Positions 35,814 through 45,146 are shown, counted from the stretch's first letter. The stretch is 55,148 bases of DNA from Candidatus Rifleibacteriota bacterium (GCA_015233565.1 JADFXM010000047.1:1-55148); one strand, 5' to 3'. A program made the numbers and translations. Notes: generated by a model from the letters alone, not told the origin.

Positions 35814-36925
35814 TTTTCGCCTTTTTCGAAATAGCCTTTGATGAATCGGTTATCAAGATGAGTAAGTGGAACATAAATATCCTGGAAAAGATTGATTGCA
35901 TGAGCATCTGTTAATCCAGCCAAAAAATCAGTCAAGGATCGATTCAAGGAAATTTCTACATGAGGAGGGCAATATCTTTTTTTGAAGTCATCAGGGTTTT
36001 CCTGGAACCATCGCGCCAGCTGCCTTAGCAGTTTTCCGGAAGTCTCAACTTGAGAATTGATTGCCGGGTGAGTATAAACCTTCTCGTAAAGGAACGCCCG
36101 AAGTTCATTTGTAGCTTCAAGAAAAGGCTGGCTCATGGCAATTTTGTCGCCCACATAGCTGGCTGAAATGATATCTTTCACCATTTGATGAATTCTCTTT
36201 GAATGTCGTGGGCCAAGGATTTTCGCAGAAGAGGAAGGAAGGTTTTCCAAAGAAATTATTCCCGCTTTTATAGCATCATCAACATCGTGGTTTACATAAG
36301 CTACAAGGTCGGAAATTCTTACAATTTGTCCTTCCAGAGTAAGAGATTCATCTGCACCATTGGATAGAATGGCTCCACTTCTACCTTTGCTATGTTTCAA
36401 AATTCCGTCGATAACTTCACGGGTTAGATTAAGCCCCAGCCCGTTTTTTTCAAGCTTGCAAACAACCCTGACGCTATGAGAGGCGTGGTGAAAACCACCC
36501 TCGCAAATTTCGGCCAAAATTTGTTCTCCGGCGTGGCCGAAGGGAGTGTGTCCCAGGTCGTGTCCAAATGCAATTGCTTCAGTAAGGTCTTCGTTGAGGC
36601 GAAGTGCTCGAGCGATTGTGCGGGCGATTCCAGCCACTTCGAGGGTATGGGTAAGACGAGTTCTGAAATGGTCATGAGTTGGAGAGAGGAAAACCTGTGT
36701 TTTGTGTTTGAGCCTCCTGAAGGCTTCGGAATGGATGATCCGATCCCGATCTCTCTGGAAGCAGGTCCTGAGGAAGCATTCCTCCTCAGGGGTTTCTCTT
36801 CCTAGAGAGTGCTTTGCAAGCCTGGCTCTCGAGGAAAGAAGCTTTTCTTCAGCATCTTCAAAACTCCTCCTGATTGAATCATCCTCAATTTTGAGGCCTT
36901 CAAAGCTACTTGGATGGTCAATCAT
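35810..36925 (-). CDS. dgt: Deoxyguanosinetriphosphate triphosphohydrolase-like HD protein
   Basis: 371 residues. The dGTPase signatures are SEAFRRLKHKTQVF near residue 66, RTRLTHTLEVAGIARTIA near 88, and the HD pair in AFGHDLGHTPFGHAGE (His122, Asp123). A later NHDVDDA segment supplies the last metal ligand. The enzyme cleaves dNTPs to the nucleoside and triphosphate and trims the dNTP pool. It lies just downstream of the thymidine phosphorylase gene (33 bases) in the same direction, giving a deoxynucleotide salvage pair. Confidence 0.9.
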   Translation of the reverse strand: MIDHPSSFEGLKIEDDSIRRSFEDAEEKLLSSRARLAKHSLGRETPEEECFLRTCFQRDRDRIIHSEAFRRLKHKTQVFLSPTHDHFRTRLTHTLEVAGIARTIARALRLNEDLTEAIAFGHDLGHTPFGHAGEQILAEICEGGFHHASHSVRVVCKLEKNGLGLNLTREVIDGILKHSKGRSGAILSNGADESLTLEGQIVRISDLVAYVNHDVDDAIKAGIISLENLPSSSAKILGPRHSKRIHQMVKDIISASYVGDKIAMSQPFLEATNELRAFLYEKVYTHPAINSQVETSGKLLRQLARWFQENPDDFKKRYCPPHVEISLNRSLTDFLAGLTDAHAINLFQDIYVPLTHLDNRFIKGYFEKGEK

Positions 36926-36958
36926 TTGGCAGTGCCTGGTTATTTTGAAGATGGTTTT

Positions 36959-38266
36959 TCATGAAACAATATCTAAGATCAGTTTTTGAGGTTGAACCGG
37001 GTTCTGGGAAATATGAAATGCAGAGGAGAGCCGCTTAATAGCTGCTTCATTATTCAAGAGTGGGTTTACATAAACTGCGGCTAATATTTCTCCTTTTTCA
37101 ACTTTGTTCCCGACATGTTTTAGGAGACGCAATCCAACTTTAAAATCAATTTTTGCTTCTTTGGTTTCCCGTCCTGCGCCTAACATCATTGCAGCCAGTC
37201 CAATTTCTTCGCATTCAATCGCGGAGATAAAGCCGGAATTCTCAGCAAGTAAAGGAACAATGTCTTTGGAAATAGGAAGTCGATCGGTATTTTCAATAAC
37301 AGTTTGATCGCCTCCCTGCGCCTGCACCATTTCAACCAGTTTTTTAAAAGCTCGTCCTGTGGCAATTACTTCTTCAACTTTTTTGGAAGCCTGGCTTTGA
37401 TTAATCATCCGGTTAGTTGAAATCAACAATGCTTCACTAGCAAGTATTTTTACCAATTCGGTTAAGTCAGAAGGCCCTTTCCCTTTCAAAGTTTCAGCAG
37501 CTTCCAAAACTTCGAGAGAATTTCCTATCATTTCGCCGAGCGGTTCATCCATATTGGATAACACAGCTGTAACTTTTCTTCCGGCTTGTTTTCCAATGGA
37601 AACCATTAATCTGGCAAGCTCACGGGCATCTTCCAATTTCTTCATGAAGGCTCCGCTTCCAACTTTTACGTCTAATATCAGACCTTTATTTTCAATAGCC
37701 AGTTTTTTGGACATGATAGAAGCCGCGATTAATGGAATCGAATCGACTGTTGCAGTAACATCACGAAGGGCATACATCTTTTTGTCAGCAGGAACTAAAT
37801 TTGCCGTTTGGCCTACAATAGCCACTCCAACCCGATTTACGATTTCAATGAATTTGTCAGTCGGAATGTCACAAGAAAAACCTTTAATTGACTCTAGTTT
37901 GTCAATTGTTCCTCCGGTGTGGCCTAACCCCCGGCCCGATAGTTTAGCAACTTTTAAATCAAGCGCAGCCAAAATAGGCCCTAATACCAGGCTGGTTTTA
38001 TCACCAACTCCGCCTGTAGAGTGCTTGTCGACGGTAAAGCCCTTTATTCCTGCTAGAGAAACAGTCTCTCCACTTTTCAGCATGGTATCGGTCAGATGAA
38101 ATGTCTCCTCATCGGTCATTCCCTTCAGAAATACCGCCATCAAAAATGCTGACATCTGGTAATCCGGGACCGTTCCTTGTACATAGCCTTCTATAATTTG
38201 CTGAATCTCATTCTGAACTAAAGTTTGGCCATCACGTTTTTTCTTGATAATGTCGTATGTTCTCAT
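36959..38266 (-). CDS. Thymidine/pyrimidine-nucleoside phosphorylase
   Basis: 435 residues, normal family length. Signatures: FLMAVFLKGM, VDKHSTGGVGDKTSLVLGP (residues 79-97), AKLSGRGLGHTGGTIDKLE and LILDVKVGSGAFMK. It phosphorolyses pyrimidine deoxynucleosides to base and deoxyribose-1-phosphate. Sequence alone does not separate DeoA-type from Pdp-type specificity. First gene of the deoA-dgt-chemoreceptor run. Confidence 0.95.
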   Translation of the reverse strand: MRTYDIIKKKRDGQTLVQNEIQQIIEGYVQGTVPDYQMSAFLMAVFLKGMTDEETFHLTDTMLKSGETVSLAGIKGFTVDKHSTGGVGDKTSLVLGPILAALDLKVAKLSGRGLGHTGGTIDKLESIKGFSCDIPTDKFIEIVNRVGVAIVGQTANLVPADKKMYALRDVTATVDSIPLIAASIMSKKLAIENKGLILDVKVGSGAFMKKLEDARELARLMVSIGKQAGRKVTAVLSNMDEPLGEMIGNSLEVLEAAETLKGKGPSDLTELVKILASEALLISTNRMINQSQASKKVEEVIATGRAFKKLVEMVQAQGGDQTVIENTDRLPISKDIVPLLAENSGFISAIECEEIGLAAMMLGAGRETKEAKIDFKVGLRLLKHVGNKVEKGEILAAVYVNPLLNNEAAIKRLSSAFHISQNPVQPQKLILDIVS

Positions 38267-38302
38267 TTGCTTCTTCCTCTGAATAGCTGTATAAAGCTTA
38301 TT

Positions 38303-38533
38303 CTACCTCTTGATCCTCATTATTTTGATGTTGTTAACCGCTCCACAGCGCTCAAAATATGGACAATTAGCGCATTTCAGCTGTTGGTCAGGTTTATCGA
38401 TCTTCATTGCTTCGAAAGTCATGCCAGTGGTGTTCCATTTACCAAAATAATCTGTTCCGAAGCATTTTGGCATCGCCTGGGAAGTTGTTTGGGAAGTTTG
38501 GGCTGGAGCGGGTGTCGTTCCTGGTATTGTCAT
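38303..38533 (-). CDS. Small four-cysteine protein, unknown function
   Basis: 76 residues. A Thr/Pro/Gln-rich N-tail is followed by PKCFGTDYFGKW and a C-x2-C-x5-C cluster in CANCPYFERC near residues 54-63. Four Cys in all suggests a zinc or iron-sulfur site. AGGAG lies five bases before the ATG. It lies 36 bases upstream of the phosphorylase gene in the same direction and may be co-transcribed. I recognise no named family. Confidence 0.6.
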   Translation of the reverse strand: MTIPGTTPAPAQTSQTTSQAMPKCFGTDYFGKWNTTGMTFEAMKIDKPDQQLKCANCPYFERCGAVNNIKIMRIKR

Positions 38534-38611
38534 GTTTTCTCCTAATATTTAGTCTTTGATCTAAGAAAATTCACACAATTAAAAAATTTCAAAAACTTTT
38601 TTCAATTGCTC

Positions 38612-40039
38612 CTAATTCTGAACTTTTGCCTGGATCAACGCTTCAATTTCAGCATTTCTTGTTCGCTGAGCTAATTGAAGAGATGTCTCTCCAAAAATTC
38701 CGAAGACTCCCTTTTTTGTTTTAAGGGAAAGATCAACCCCCTTTTCCATAAAAAGTTTTACAGTTTCAACGCTTCCACTGTCAATTGCAGAATGGAAGGG
38801 TGTGAATCCGTTATTATCATAGACATTCATTTCAAATCCTTTTCCGATAAGGAGTTCGGAAAGATCTCGATCTCCCTTGGCAGCGGCGAGGTGCAAAGCT
38901 GTTTGCCCCTTGAAATTGGCAAATTTCTTGTCGGTTCCTTTATCGATCAGGAGTCCGATTGTATCGATTTTTGCACCCACGATAATTGCTTTGAGTAAAG
39001 AGTTTTCACCGTATTTGCTTATAGCATTCACATCCGAACCCTTCTCGATCAATTTCTGGCAGATCTTTGAAAAACCTTTTGCTGCAGCCAGATGAAGTGG
39101 TAGTTCGCCATTTAGGTCTTTTGCTTTTACATCTGCTCCAAATGATAAAAGAAGGTCAAGTATTTCTTCATGTCCGGTGTCGGCAGCCAAATGGATTGGG
39201 GTTTCCAGGTTTGAATCGGTTACATCGAGTTGAGCCTTATTTTCAAGCAGCACTTTGATTAATTCCAGGTATCCACCCTTACAGGCTTCAGTTAATGGGG
39301 TCTGACCTTTTTCGTCATCTACGTTTACTTTTGCTCCGTTTTCTAACAGTAGCTTAACAAGCTTAAGTTCTCCAATTATTGCAGCTTCGTGCAACATCGA
39401 TCTTCCATAATAATTTCTTAAATTAACGCTTTCGGCAGCTCCTGACTTCAAGAGGAATTCAGCCAATTCATAATACCCGCCCATACAAGCGTAATAAAGT
39501 GGGCTATCAAGGTAGTCATTCAAATGATTAACTTTCACCCCTTTTGAAACGAGGAATTTCGCAGTTTCAGTTTTTCCTTCGCGGCAGGCAAAAATTAAAG
39601 GGGTATCTTTTCCATAGTTCTGTACGTCAGGGTCAACTCCTTTTTCGACAAAGAATTTAACGACTTCGAGATATCCAAACTTTGATGCAAGGTGAATAGG
39701 CATATCTCCCTGGTTTTCTCGATCATCCACTCTGGCGCCTTTCTCAATGAGTAATTTAGCTATCTCAAGGCGGCCTCGTTCTGCAGCGTGATGAAGTGGA
39801 GTGAACCCCTGAAAATCTTTGCGATTGACGTCGGCTCCCAATTGGAGTGCTTTTTCAATGTAGCAGGAATCACCACACCACGCGCCCCAATGAATTGCAG
39901 ACAAGCCATAAAAATCAGAAGCGTTAATGTTTTGAGGAAAAGTTTGCCCAATAAGAGCAGTAGAAGTGGAAAATAAAAAAATAGGCAAAATTATTACAAA
40001 AATTGCACTGATTTTCGAAAATAAGCATTTAATTCTCAT
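38612..40039 (-). CDS. Exported ankyrin-repeat protein
   Basis: 475 residues. A signal peptide (FSKISAIFVIILPIFLFSTSTA) precedes about twelve ankyrin repeats from ~45 to 465. The repeat consensus is visible as D-x-x-G-x-T-P-L-H-x-A-A and L-L-x-x-G-A-x-V (DFQGFTPLHHAAERGRLEIA, LLENGAKVNVDDEKGQTPLT, LLLSFGADVKAKDLNGELPL). ATG 40039 is preferred, with GAGGG upstream; another in-frame ATG lies at 40051. A periplasmic or surface binding role is likely; the ligand is unknown. Confidence 0.9.
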   Translation of the reverse strand: MRIKCLFSKISAIFVIILPIFLFSTSTALIGQTFPQNINASDFYGLSAIHWGAWCGDSCYIEKALQLGADVNRKDFQGFTPLHHAAERGRLEIAKLLIEKGARVDDRENQGDMPIHLASKFGYLEVVKFFVEKGVDPDVQNYGKDTPLIFACREGKTETAKFLVSKGVKVNHLNDYLDSPLYYACMGGYYELAEFLLKSGAAESVNLRNYYGRSMLHEAAIIGELKLVKLLLENGAKVNVDDEKGQTPLTEACKGGYLELIKVLLENKAQLDVTDSNLETPIHLAADTGHEEILDLLLSFGADVKAKDLNGELPLHLAAAKGFSKICQKLIEKGSDVNAISKYGENSLLKAIIVGAKIDTIGLLIDKGTDKKFANFKGQTALHLAAAKGDRDLSELLIGKGFEMNVYDNNGFTPFHSAIDSGSVETVKLFMEKGVDLSLKTKKGVFGIFGETSLQLAQRTRNAEIEALIQAKVQN

Positions 40040-40117
40040 ATTGGCCCTCATTATATTATTCTAAAACAATTATGCGTTTGCCTTGGCAAATGTCCTAGCA
40101 TTAGTAAGAAGAAAAAA

Positions 40118-40137
40118 CGCCTCAAATATTTGAGGCG
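40118..40137 (-). terminator. Rho-independent terminator of the HAMP gene
   Basis: CGCCTCAAAT-ATTTGAGGCG hairpin, followed leftwards by six T. It lies 21 bases past the stop codon of the gene at 40159-40776; A and T tracts on both sides could let it work in both directions. Confidence 0.85.
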
Positions 40138-40158
40138 GTTTTTCTAAAGAAATGAAAT

Positions 40159-40776
40159 TTATATTGTTCCAGATGAATCGGGATTTTCTGTGGTTTTTTC
40201 GGAAGATTCAGGAATATCTTTGACGATTTTAAACATTGCAATTTTTTCGCGAAGACTATCTGCACTCTTAGCAAGAAGAGCAAGTTTTTCATCACTTCCA
40301 AGGACTTTCAATTTTTCAGAAATGTCGTCGCTAAGCGTTTTTGCACTGGCAATGGTCTCCCGGAATTTTGCCAGCATAGTGTTAACAGCGGTTGCTAGCT
40401 CCTTCAGGTTATCGTTCTTCCTTAGATGGATTTCGAAAGTTAAATCGCCCCCAGCAATTCGGTTGATACTTTTTTCGAGTTTATAGGCTGGACCAGCAAT
40501 TTGATGGGAGTACATAATACTTACAATAAATATGATGATAACATTGACAAGGATCAGCAGCAAAAGTCGAGGCCAAAGATCGACAATGAAAAGTTTCATC
40601 ATGGTTTCTGCAGTTTGGCCTTCATTAATTGTGGCTTTTGTGTTCAAAAAGAATGAAGCCAATACATAGATATTACAGGCTGTAATAACGGTAATAAGAA
40701 AAACCAGTAACAAAATCGTACCGGCAAATTTACTTTGCATTCCTTTGGCGATAAAATAATTTTTTCGCTGAGACAA
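40159..40776 (-). CDS. HAMP-domain membrane protein without output domain
   Basis: 205 residues. Two membrane segments (ILLLVFLITVITACNIYVLASFF and LLLLILVNVIIIFIVSIMYS, about 20-42 and 70-92) flank a short external loop. A HAMP domain follows (HQIAGPAYKLEKSINRIAGG and LAT-x-V-N-T-M-L-type end), then a short coiled coil and Ser/Glu-rich tail. There is no kinase, cyclase or MCP signalling domain, so it may pass a signal through a partner protein or modulate a receptor. AGGAGGAG lies just upstream of the ATG. A terminator follows. Confidence 0.8.
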   Translation of the reverse strand: MSQRKNYFIAKGMQSKFAGTILLLVFLITVITACNIYVLASFFLNTKATINEGQTAETMMKLFIVDLWPRLLLLILVNVIIIFIVSIMYSHQIAGPAYKLEKSINRIAGGDLTFEIHLRKNDNLKELATAVNTMLAKFRETIASAKTLSDDISEKLKVLGSDEKLALLAKSADSLREKIAMFKIVKDIPESSEKTTENPDSSGTI

Positions 40777-40874
40777 AACGAGCTCCTCCTCGCCTAATAT
40801 AAAGTTTTCCTAAATTTAATGATTTTATATTATCTCAGACAAAAAGCAAAGTCAATAAAAACGCCGCAAAATGA

Positions 40875-42017
40875 TCAACGATTAAAAAAATCTTTTAATG
40901 TTGGCGCTGAGAGTGTTCTCAATTTTTTCAAGGCTTTTTCCTCAACCTGTCGTACTCGTTCACGAGTAACCGACATGATCCGGCCGATTTCTTCGAGTGA
41001 TCTTGGGATTCCATCGTCAAGCCCGAATCGAAGTGAGATAACCTGCCGCTCTTTTTCGGTTAAAGTTTCCAGGACTTTGTTTATCTGTTCCCTTAAAAGA
41101 GAATCAATTACCGCTTCTTCAGGTAAAACCGCGTCGGAATCAAAAATGAAACTCTCAAGAGATGAATCTTCTTTGTTTCCGACACTAAGTTCAAATGAAA
41201 CGGGTTCCTGGGTTAATTTTATGACTTCTTTTATTCTTTCTTCGGGAAGATTAAGTTGCAGGGCAATTTCTGTGACATTAGGTTCTCTTCCCTTTTCTTG
41301 TTGATAAACCCGTATGGATTTTTTTATTTTGTTGACGATTTCCATTATGTGGACAGGAATTCTGATTACTCTTGATTGTTCGGCAATTGCCCGCGTGATT
41401 GCTTGTCTTATCCACCACGTGGAATAGGTGGAAAATTTATAACCCATTGTATAATCGAATTTTTCGATTGACCGCAAAAGGCCCAGATTTCCTTCCTGAA
41501 TCAAATCGAGGAAAAGTAACCCTCTGTTTGTATATTTTTTTGCAATACTGACTACCAACCTTAGATTCGCTGTTATAAGCGCATCTCTGGCATCAGCGTC
41601 TCCCTCAAGGATTCTTTTGGCAAAATTTACCTCATCTTCAGCGCTGGCAAGCGAAAGTTTTGTCAGCTGTTGTAAATAAATTTTTACTGAATCATCGAAA
41701 ATGGATTCGCCTCTTTCCCTAAAAGGCAATTCAGGCTCATCCTCTTCAAAGTCCTTTCCCTGGACTTCCCGAGGTTCAGAATTCTGGGAATCCGGGTTTT
41801 CATTGTCTTCGCGTTGATCTTCGTGTTGATCTCCGCGCTCATCTTCATTTTTCTCTTCAGACGACTTTTCATTGTCATTGTCTAAGAGATCATCTGATTG
41901 CTCTGAAGCAACAGATTTTTCCTTGATTTCTTTAAGAGTAGATTTGTGGGTTTTTACTCCACATTCCTTCTCTTGGGAATCCTTTTTTTCTTGAACACGT
42001 TTTTTTTTCTCAGGCAT
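40875..42017 (-). CDS. RNA polymerase sigma-70 family factor (RpoD-like)
   Basis: 380 residues. An unusual N-terminal ~115 residues are Glu/Asp/Lys-rich. Region 1.2 begins at DSVKIYLQQL. Region 2 has ANLRLVVSIAKKYTNRGL, FLDLIQEGNLGL and FSTYSTWWIRQAI; region 3 has IPVHIMEIVNKIKK; region 4 has ISLRFGLDDGIPRSLEEIG and VTRERVRQVEEKALKKLR. This is a primary or primary-like sigma, shorter than E. coli RpoD because region 1.1 and the non-conserved region are small. ATG 42017 is chosen since it overlaps the accA stop by eight bases, with GGAAG upstream. It is transcribed with accD-accA. Confidence 0.9.
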   Translation of the reverse strand: MPEKKKRVQEKKDSQEKECGVKTHKSTLKEIKEKSVASEQSDDLLDNDNEKSSEEKNEDERGDQHEDQREDNENPDSQNSEPREVQGKDFEEDEPELPFRERGESIFDDSVKIYLQQLTKLSLASAEDEVNFAKRILEGDADARDALITANLRLVVSIAKKYTNRGLLFLDLIQEGNLGLLRSIEKFDYTMGYKFSTYSTWWIRQAITRAIAEQSRVIRIPVHIMEIVNKIKKSIRVYQQEKGREPNVTEIALQLNLPEERIKEVIKLTQEPVSFELSVGNKEDSSLESFIFDSDAVLPEEAVIDSLLREQINKVLETLTEKERQVISLRFGLDDGIPRSLEEIGRIMSVTRERVRQVEEKALKKLRTLSAPTLKDFFNR

Positions 42018-42993
42018 TTTCTTCCAAATCCTGTTCGATTTTAAAAGCTCCCATTTTTCGATATTTTCGATATCTTCTTTCAACTAATTCGCCAGGTGGA
42101 AGTGACAAAAGTGAAGGAAGTTCCCGTCTAAGTATATCGGCAATCAATTTTGCTACTGATTCGGGGTTTCGGTGAACTCCACCTAAGGGCTCAGGGATAA
42201 TTCCGTCAATGATCTTAAGTTGAAGAAGATCTTGGGCTCTTATTTTCAAAGAGCTTGCGGCAATTTTTGATTTCGCTGCATCTTTCCAGAGAATGGCAGC
42301 ACACCCTTCAGCCGTAATAACTGAATAAACTGAATACTCAAGCATGTAAACACGATCTCCAACTCCAACTGCAAGGGCCCCTCCGCTTCCTCCCTCACCA
42401 GTAACAAAGCAAATAACCGGAACTTTAATTCGGGACATCATCATTATAGATTTGGCAATAGCTTCGCTTTGTCCTCTTTCTTCTGCTCCGATTCCTGGGA
42501 AGGCTCCTGGGGTATCAATAAATACTACTACCGGACGTTTGAATTTTTCAGCTAATCGTAGGATTCGCTGACTTTTTCGATAGCCTTCCGGGTGCGGCAT
42601 TCCAAAATTCCTATAAATATTTTCTTCGGTATCATGTCCTTTCTGATGGCCGATTATGGCTATTGTGCGCCCTTCAAAAGTCGCAAAACCACCAATCAGA
42701 GCTTTATCATCAGAAAATAACCGATCACCGTGAAATTCCAAAAAGTTATCCTCACCGAAAATTAATTTTATGTAATCCAATGTGGATGTTCTTTGAATGT
42801 GCCGAGCAATCTGAGTGATTTGCCAAGGTTCCAGATTTTTGAATATTTCAGCTTTCATAGCCTCTATCTTTTCAGCAATTGCTGAAATTTCTCGGGAAAG
42901 ATCAATGCTTCCTTCTTCAGAAAGAGATTGCAAATCCTTCAACCTTTTTTCGAGTTCTGTTATCGGACGTTCAAATTCAAATTCCAAAGTCAT
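42010..42993 (-). CDS. accA: Acetyl-CoA carboxylase carboxyltransferase subunit alpha
   Basis: 327 residues, normal length. Family blocks: LEFHGDRLFSDDKALIGGFA, GMPHPEGYRKSQRILRLAEKF, VVFIDTPGAFPGIGAEERGQ and GEGGSGGALAVGVGDRVYM. With AccD it transfers the carboxyl group from biotin to acetyl-CoA to give malonyl-CoA, the first step of fatty acid synthesis. It starts 16 bases after accD and overlaps the sigma factor gene by eight bases at its end. Confidence 0.97.
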   Translation of the reverse strand: MTLEFEFERPITELEKRLKDLQSLSEEGSIDLSREISAIAEKIEAMKAEIFKNLEPWQITQIARHIQRTSTLDYIKLIFGEDNFLEFHGDRLFSDDKALIGGFATFEGRTIAIIGHQKGHDTEENIYRNFGMPHPEGYRKSQRILRLAEKFKRPVVVFIDTPGAFPGIGAEERGQSEAIAKSIMMMSRIKVPVICFVTGEGGSGGALAVGVGDRVYMLEYSVYSVITAEGCAAILWKDAAKSKIAASSLKIRAQDLLQLKIIDGIIPEPLGGVHRNPESVAKLIADILRRELPSLLSLPPGELVERRYRKYRKMGAFKIEQDLEENA

Positions 42994-43009
42994 AATGAAT
43001 CCATTTAGT

Positions 43010-43843
43010 CTAATCTAGGAAAAAAGTAAAAAGTTTAGAAACGACGCTTTTTAATTGCCGCCTATGCACAATCATATCCACCATGCCGTGATCGACTAAA
43101 AACTTGGCTCGTTGAAAGTCTTCAGGGAGTTTTTGTCTAATGGTTTGTTCTATTACCCTAGGGCCGGCGAACCCTATGAGGGCCTCAGGTTCGGCAATAT
43201 GTACGTCCCCGAGCATTGCAAAACTCGCTGAAACCCCGCCAGTTGTGGGGTCGATCAAAATTGAGATATAGGGAATTCCTGCTTCGTGAAGGCGGGCAAC
43301 AGCTTGGGAAGTTTTTGCCATTTGCATAAGCGAAAGAATACCTTCCTGCATTCTGGCTCCGCCAGACGAAGAAACTATCACAACCGGAGTTCTTTCTTTT
43401 AATCCTCGCTCTATCATGCGGGCTAATTTTTCTCCCACTACTGACCCCATGCTGCCACCCATAAAATCAAAATTCATCACTCCAAGCATAAAGGAGCGCC
43501 CGTCAAGACGAGCTTCCCCGCAGATTACAGCTTCATAAGTATCGCATGTGTCAACTGTCTTCTTAAGACGTTCTGCATAGGAGACCGAGTCAAAAAATGA
43601 AAGAGGGTCGGTTGATTCTATTGTCGAGTCCATTTCCACAAAGGAATTGTCATCAGTGAGTAAAGCAATTCGGTCCCAGACTGGCATTCGTAGATGGAAG
43701 TCACATTTTGGACATAGGAAAAGGTTTTTGGTTAAATCCTTGAGAACAATTACTTCTGAACATTTGGTACATTTTTTCCAGATGTCTGAAGGAATCTCCT
43801 TTTTTGAGGAGCCTGTTAAACGAGAGAGCCATCCCATTGTCAT
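43010..43843 (-). CDS. accD: Acetyl-CoA carboxylase carboxyltransferase subunit beta
   Basis: 277 residues. The N-terminal zinc ribbon (CTKC and CPKC, about residues 25-51) is followed by the carboxyltransferase domain with DFMGGSMGSVVGEKLARMIE, PVVIVSSSGGARMQEG, DPTTGGVSASFAMLGD and IGFAGPRVIEQT. It partners AccA directly downstream. First gene of the accD-accA-sigma run. Malonyl-CoA is also the extender unit for the type III polyketide synthase at 3325, though that gene is far away and probably acquired. Confidence 0.97.
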   Translation of the reverse strand: MTMGWLSRLTGSSKKEIPSDIWKKCTKCSEVIVLKDLTKNLFLCPKCDFHLRMPVWDRIALLTDDNSFVEMDSTIESTDPLSFFDSVSYAERLKKTVDTCDTYEAVICGEARLDGRSFMLGVMNFDFMGGSMGSVVGEKLARMIERGLKERTPVVIVSSSGGARMQEGILSLMQMAKTSQAVARLHEAGIPYISILIDPTTGGVSASFAMLGDVHIAEPEALIGFAGPRVIEQTIRQKLPEDFQRAKFLVDHGMVDMIVHRRQLKSVVSKLFTFFLD

Positions 43844-44000
43844 CTAAACACTCATTTCCATTATCAACTCAAACTTTCCATGCTTGGTATGAATAAAGCA
43901 ATGTTAGATTTTTCAGTAATAATAAATTCCCTCAAAATTTTGAATTTTATTTGTATAACAGTTTTTTTCAGATATTGCAACAAGTGCTTGGATATTCGGA

Positions 44001-45017
44001 TCAAGGTGTTGCTGGCGGAGTCTGGAAAGACTTCTTGGGGCTTGAAGTATGCAAAACTCCCCCCATGTCGGTACCAGTAATATAGAGCCTATAAGAACTT
44101 GAAGCATACAATCCATCACAATTAATGTCAAAGTTCGTAACTGGGGTAGTAGGGCCGTCGAAAGTTCTTACTGTTCCCAGTGAAAGAATTTCAACATTCA
44201 CTTTTGCCAGACACAATTCGGTAGTGGTAAATTTTACCTTAACGTTGTAGGAATCGATCACAGTAAGCAAAATATTCTGGAAGAAAGCCGTTCCAGTTGC
44301 TGTTCCGGTGCTTGTTCCAGTTGGAGAAACCACGGGTTCAAGTGTTGTAAAAGTAAGATTTCCGATAGTGGTAGTGTTGCTGACGTTATTACTGCGGTCA
44401 GTAGCAGAGATTTCATAAGAATAAGTTGTTTTCGGAAGCAATCCATTTACAGTATATCTATGAGAAGTTTTATAATCAGAGGAAACGGGGAAATCCATTC
44501 GATCTCCATCGACTGTTCGAACGATCAATCGGCAGATAGCGGGTTCATCGGTGGTCCAGGAGATGGAAACTGAATTCAGGGTGGGGCCGGCAATTATCCC
44601 TTTGATGACCGGAGGAGTGGAATCCCCAAAACCAGGAAGTCCATTGGTTCCATGACACAAGTAGCACAATGAAGTATCAGCATAATTGTGATCGCGAATT
44701 CTCGATTGATCAGTATGGCAATTGAAACAGGCAGATTGTTGCCACCCAGGATGTAAATTATCCAAAAGGGGCGCATTACTACTGCTGGTTGTACCTGTAG
44801 AGGTTGGAACTGAAACGACAGGTTTGTCAAGAGCCCCCGGAGTTTGGGTGGTTCCGTTCGTGGGAAGAGTTGAGCTGGTTGTAGAGGGTTGGTAAGAAGA
44901 CATGGGATTAATTCCTCCACCTTTGTTTACGGCGCTGTCAGAGCAACCCACCAGAATAAAAGTTGCCATCAGTATTATTGGAATTAATCCGCTCTTAAAA
45001 CCTGTTGATGGCCGCAT
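44001..45017 (-). CDS. Diheme cytochrome-like lipoprotein with a fibronectin-type domain
   Basis: 338 residues. The lipoprotein signal ends ILMATFILVGC, with the modified Cys at about residue 25. A Thr/Ser/Pro-rich linker leads to two c-type heme motifs, CFNCH and CYLCH, about 22 residues apart. Then comes a fibronectin-III/purple-acid-phosphatase-N-like beta domain (VSISWTTDEPAICRLIV, YTVNGLLPKTTYSYEISATD) and a second related beta domain at the C-terminus. It should be exported, lipid-anchored and carry two hemes, acting in extracytoplasmic electron transfer or substrate display. No cytochrome maturation genes are adjacent. Confidence 0.75.
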   Translation of the reverse strand: MRPSTGFKSGLIPIILMATFILVGCSDSAVNKGGGINPMSSYQPSTTSSTLPTNGTTQTPGALDKPVVSVPTSTGTTSSSNAPLLDNLHPGWQQSACFNCHTDQSRIRDHNYADTSLCYLCHGTNGLPGFGDSTPPVIKGIIAGPTLNSVSISWTTDEPAICRLIVRTVDGDRMDFPVSSDYKTSHRYTVNGLLPKTTYSYEISATDRSNNVSNTTTIGNLTFTTLEPVVSPTGTSTGTATGTAFFQNILLTVIDSYNVKVKFTTTELCLAKVNVEILSLGTVRTFDGPTTPVTNFDINCDGLYASSSYRLYITGTDMGGVLHTSSPKKSFQTPPATP

Positions 45018-45146
45018 ATTTGTCCTCCAGCTTTCTTCCAGAAATAAAATTTTCTCAATGTTAAATCGACAAATATACTCAAAAAGCTAAGGACTTTTTC
45101 TAATATCACGTTGTATACAAAATGTATTCTTTTAAAATTAAAAAAG

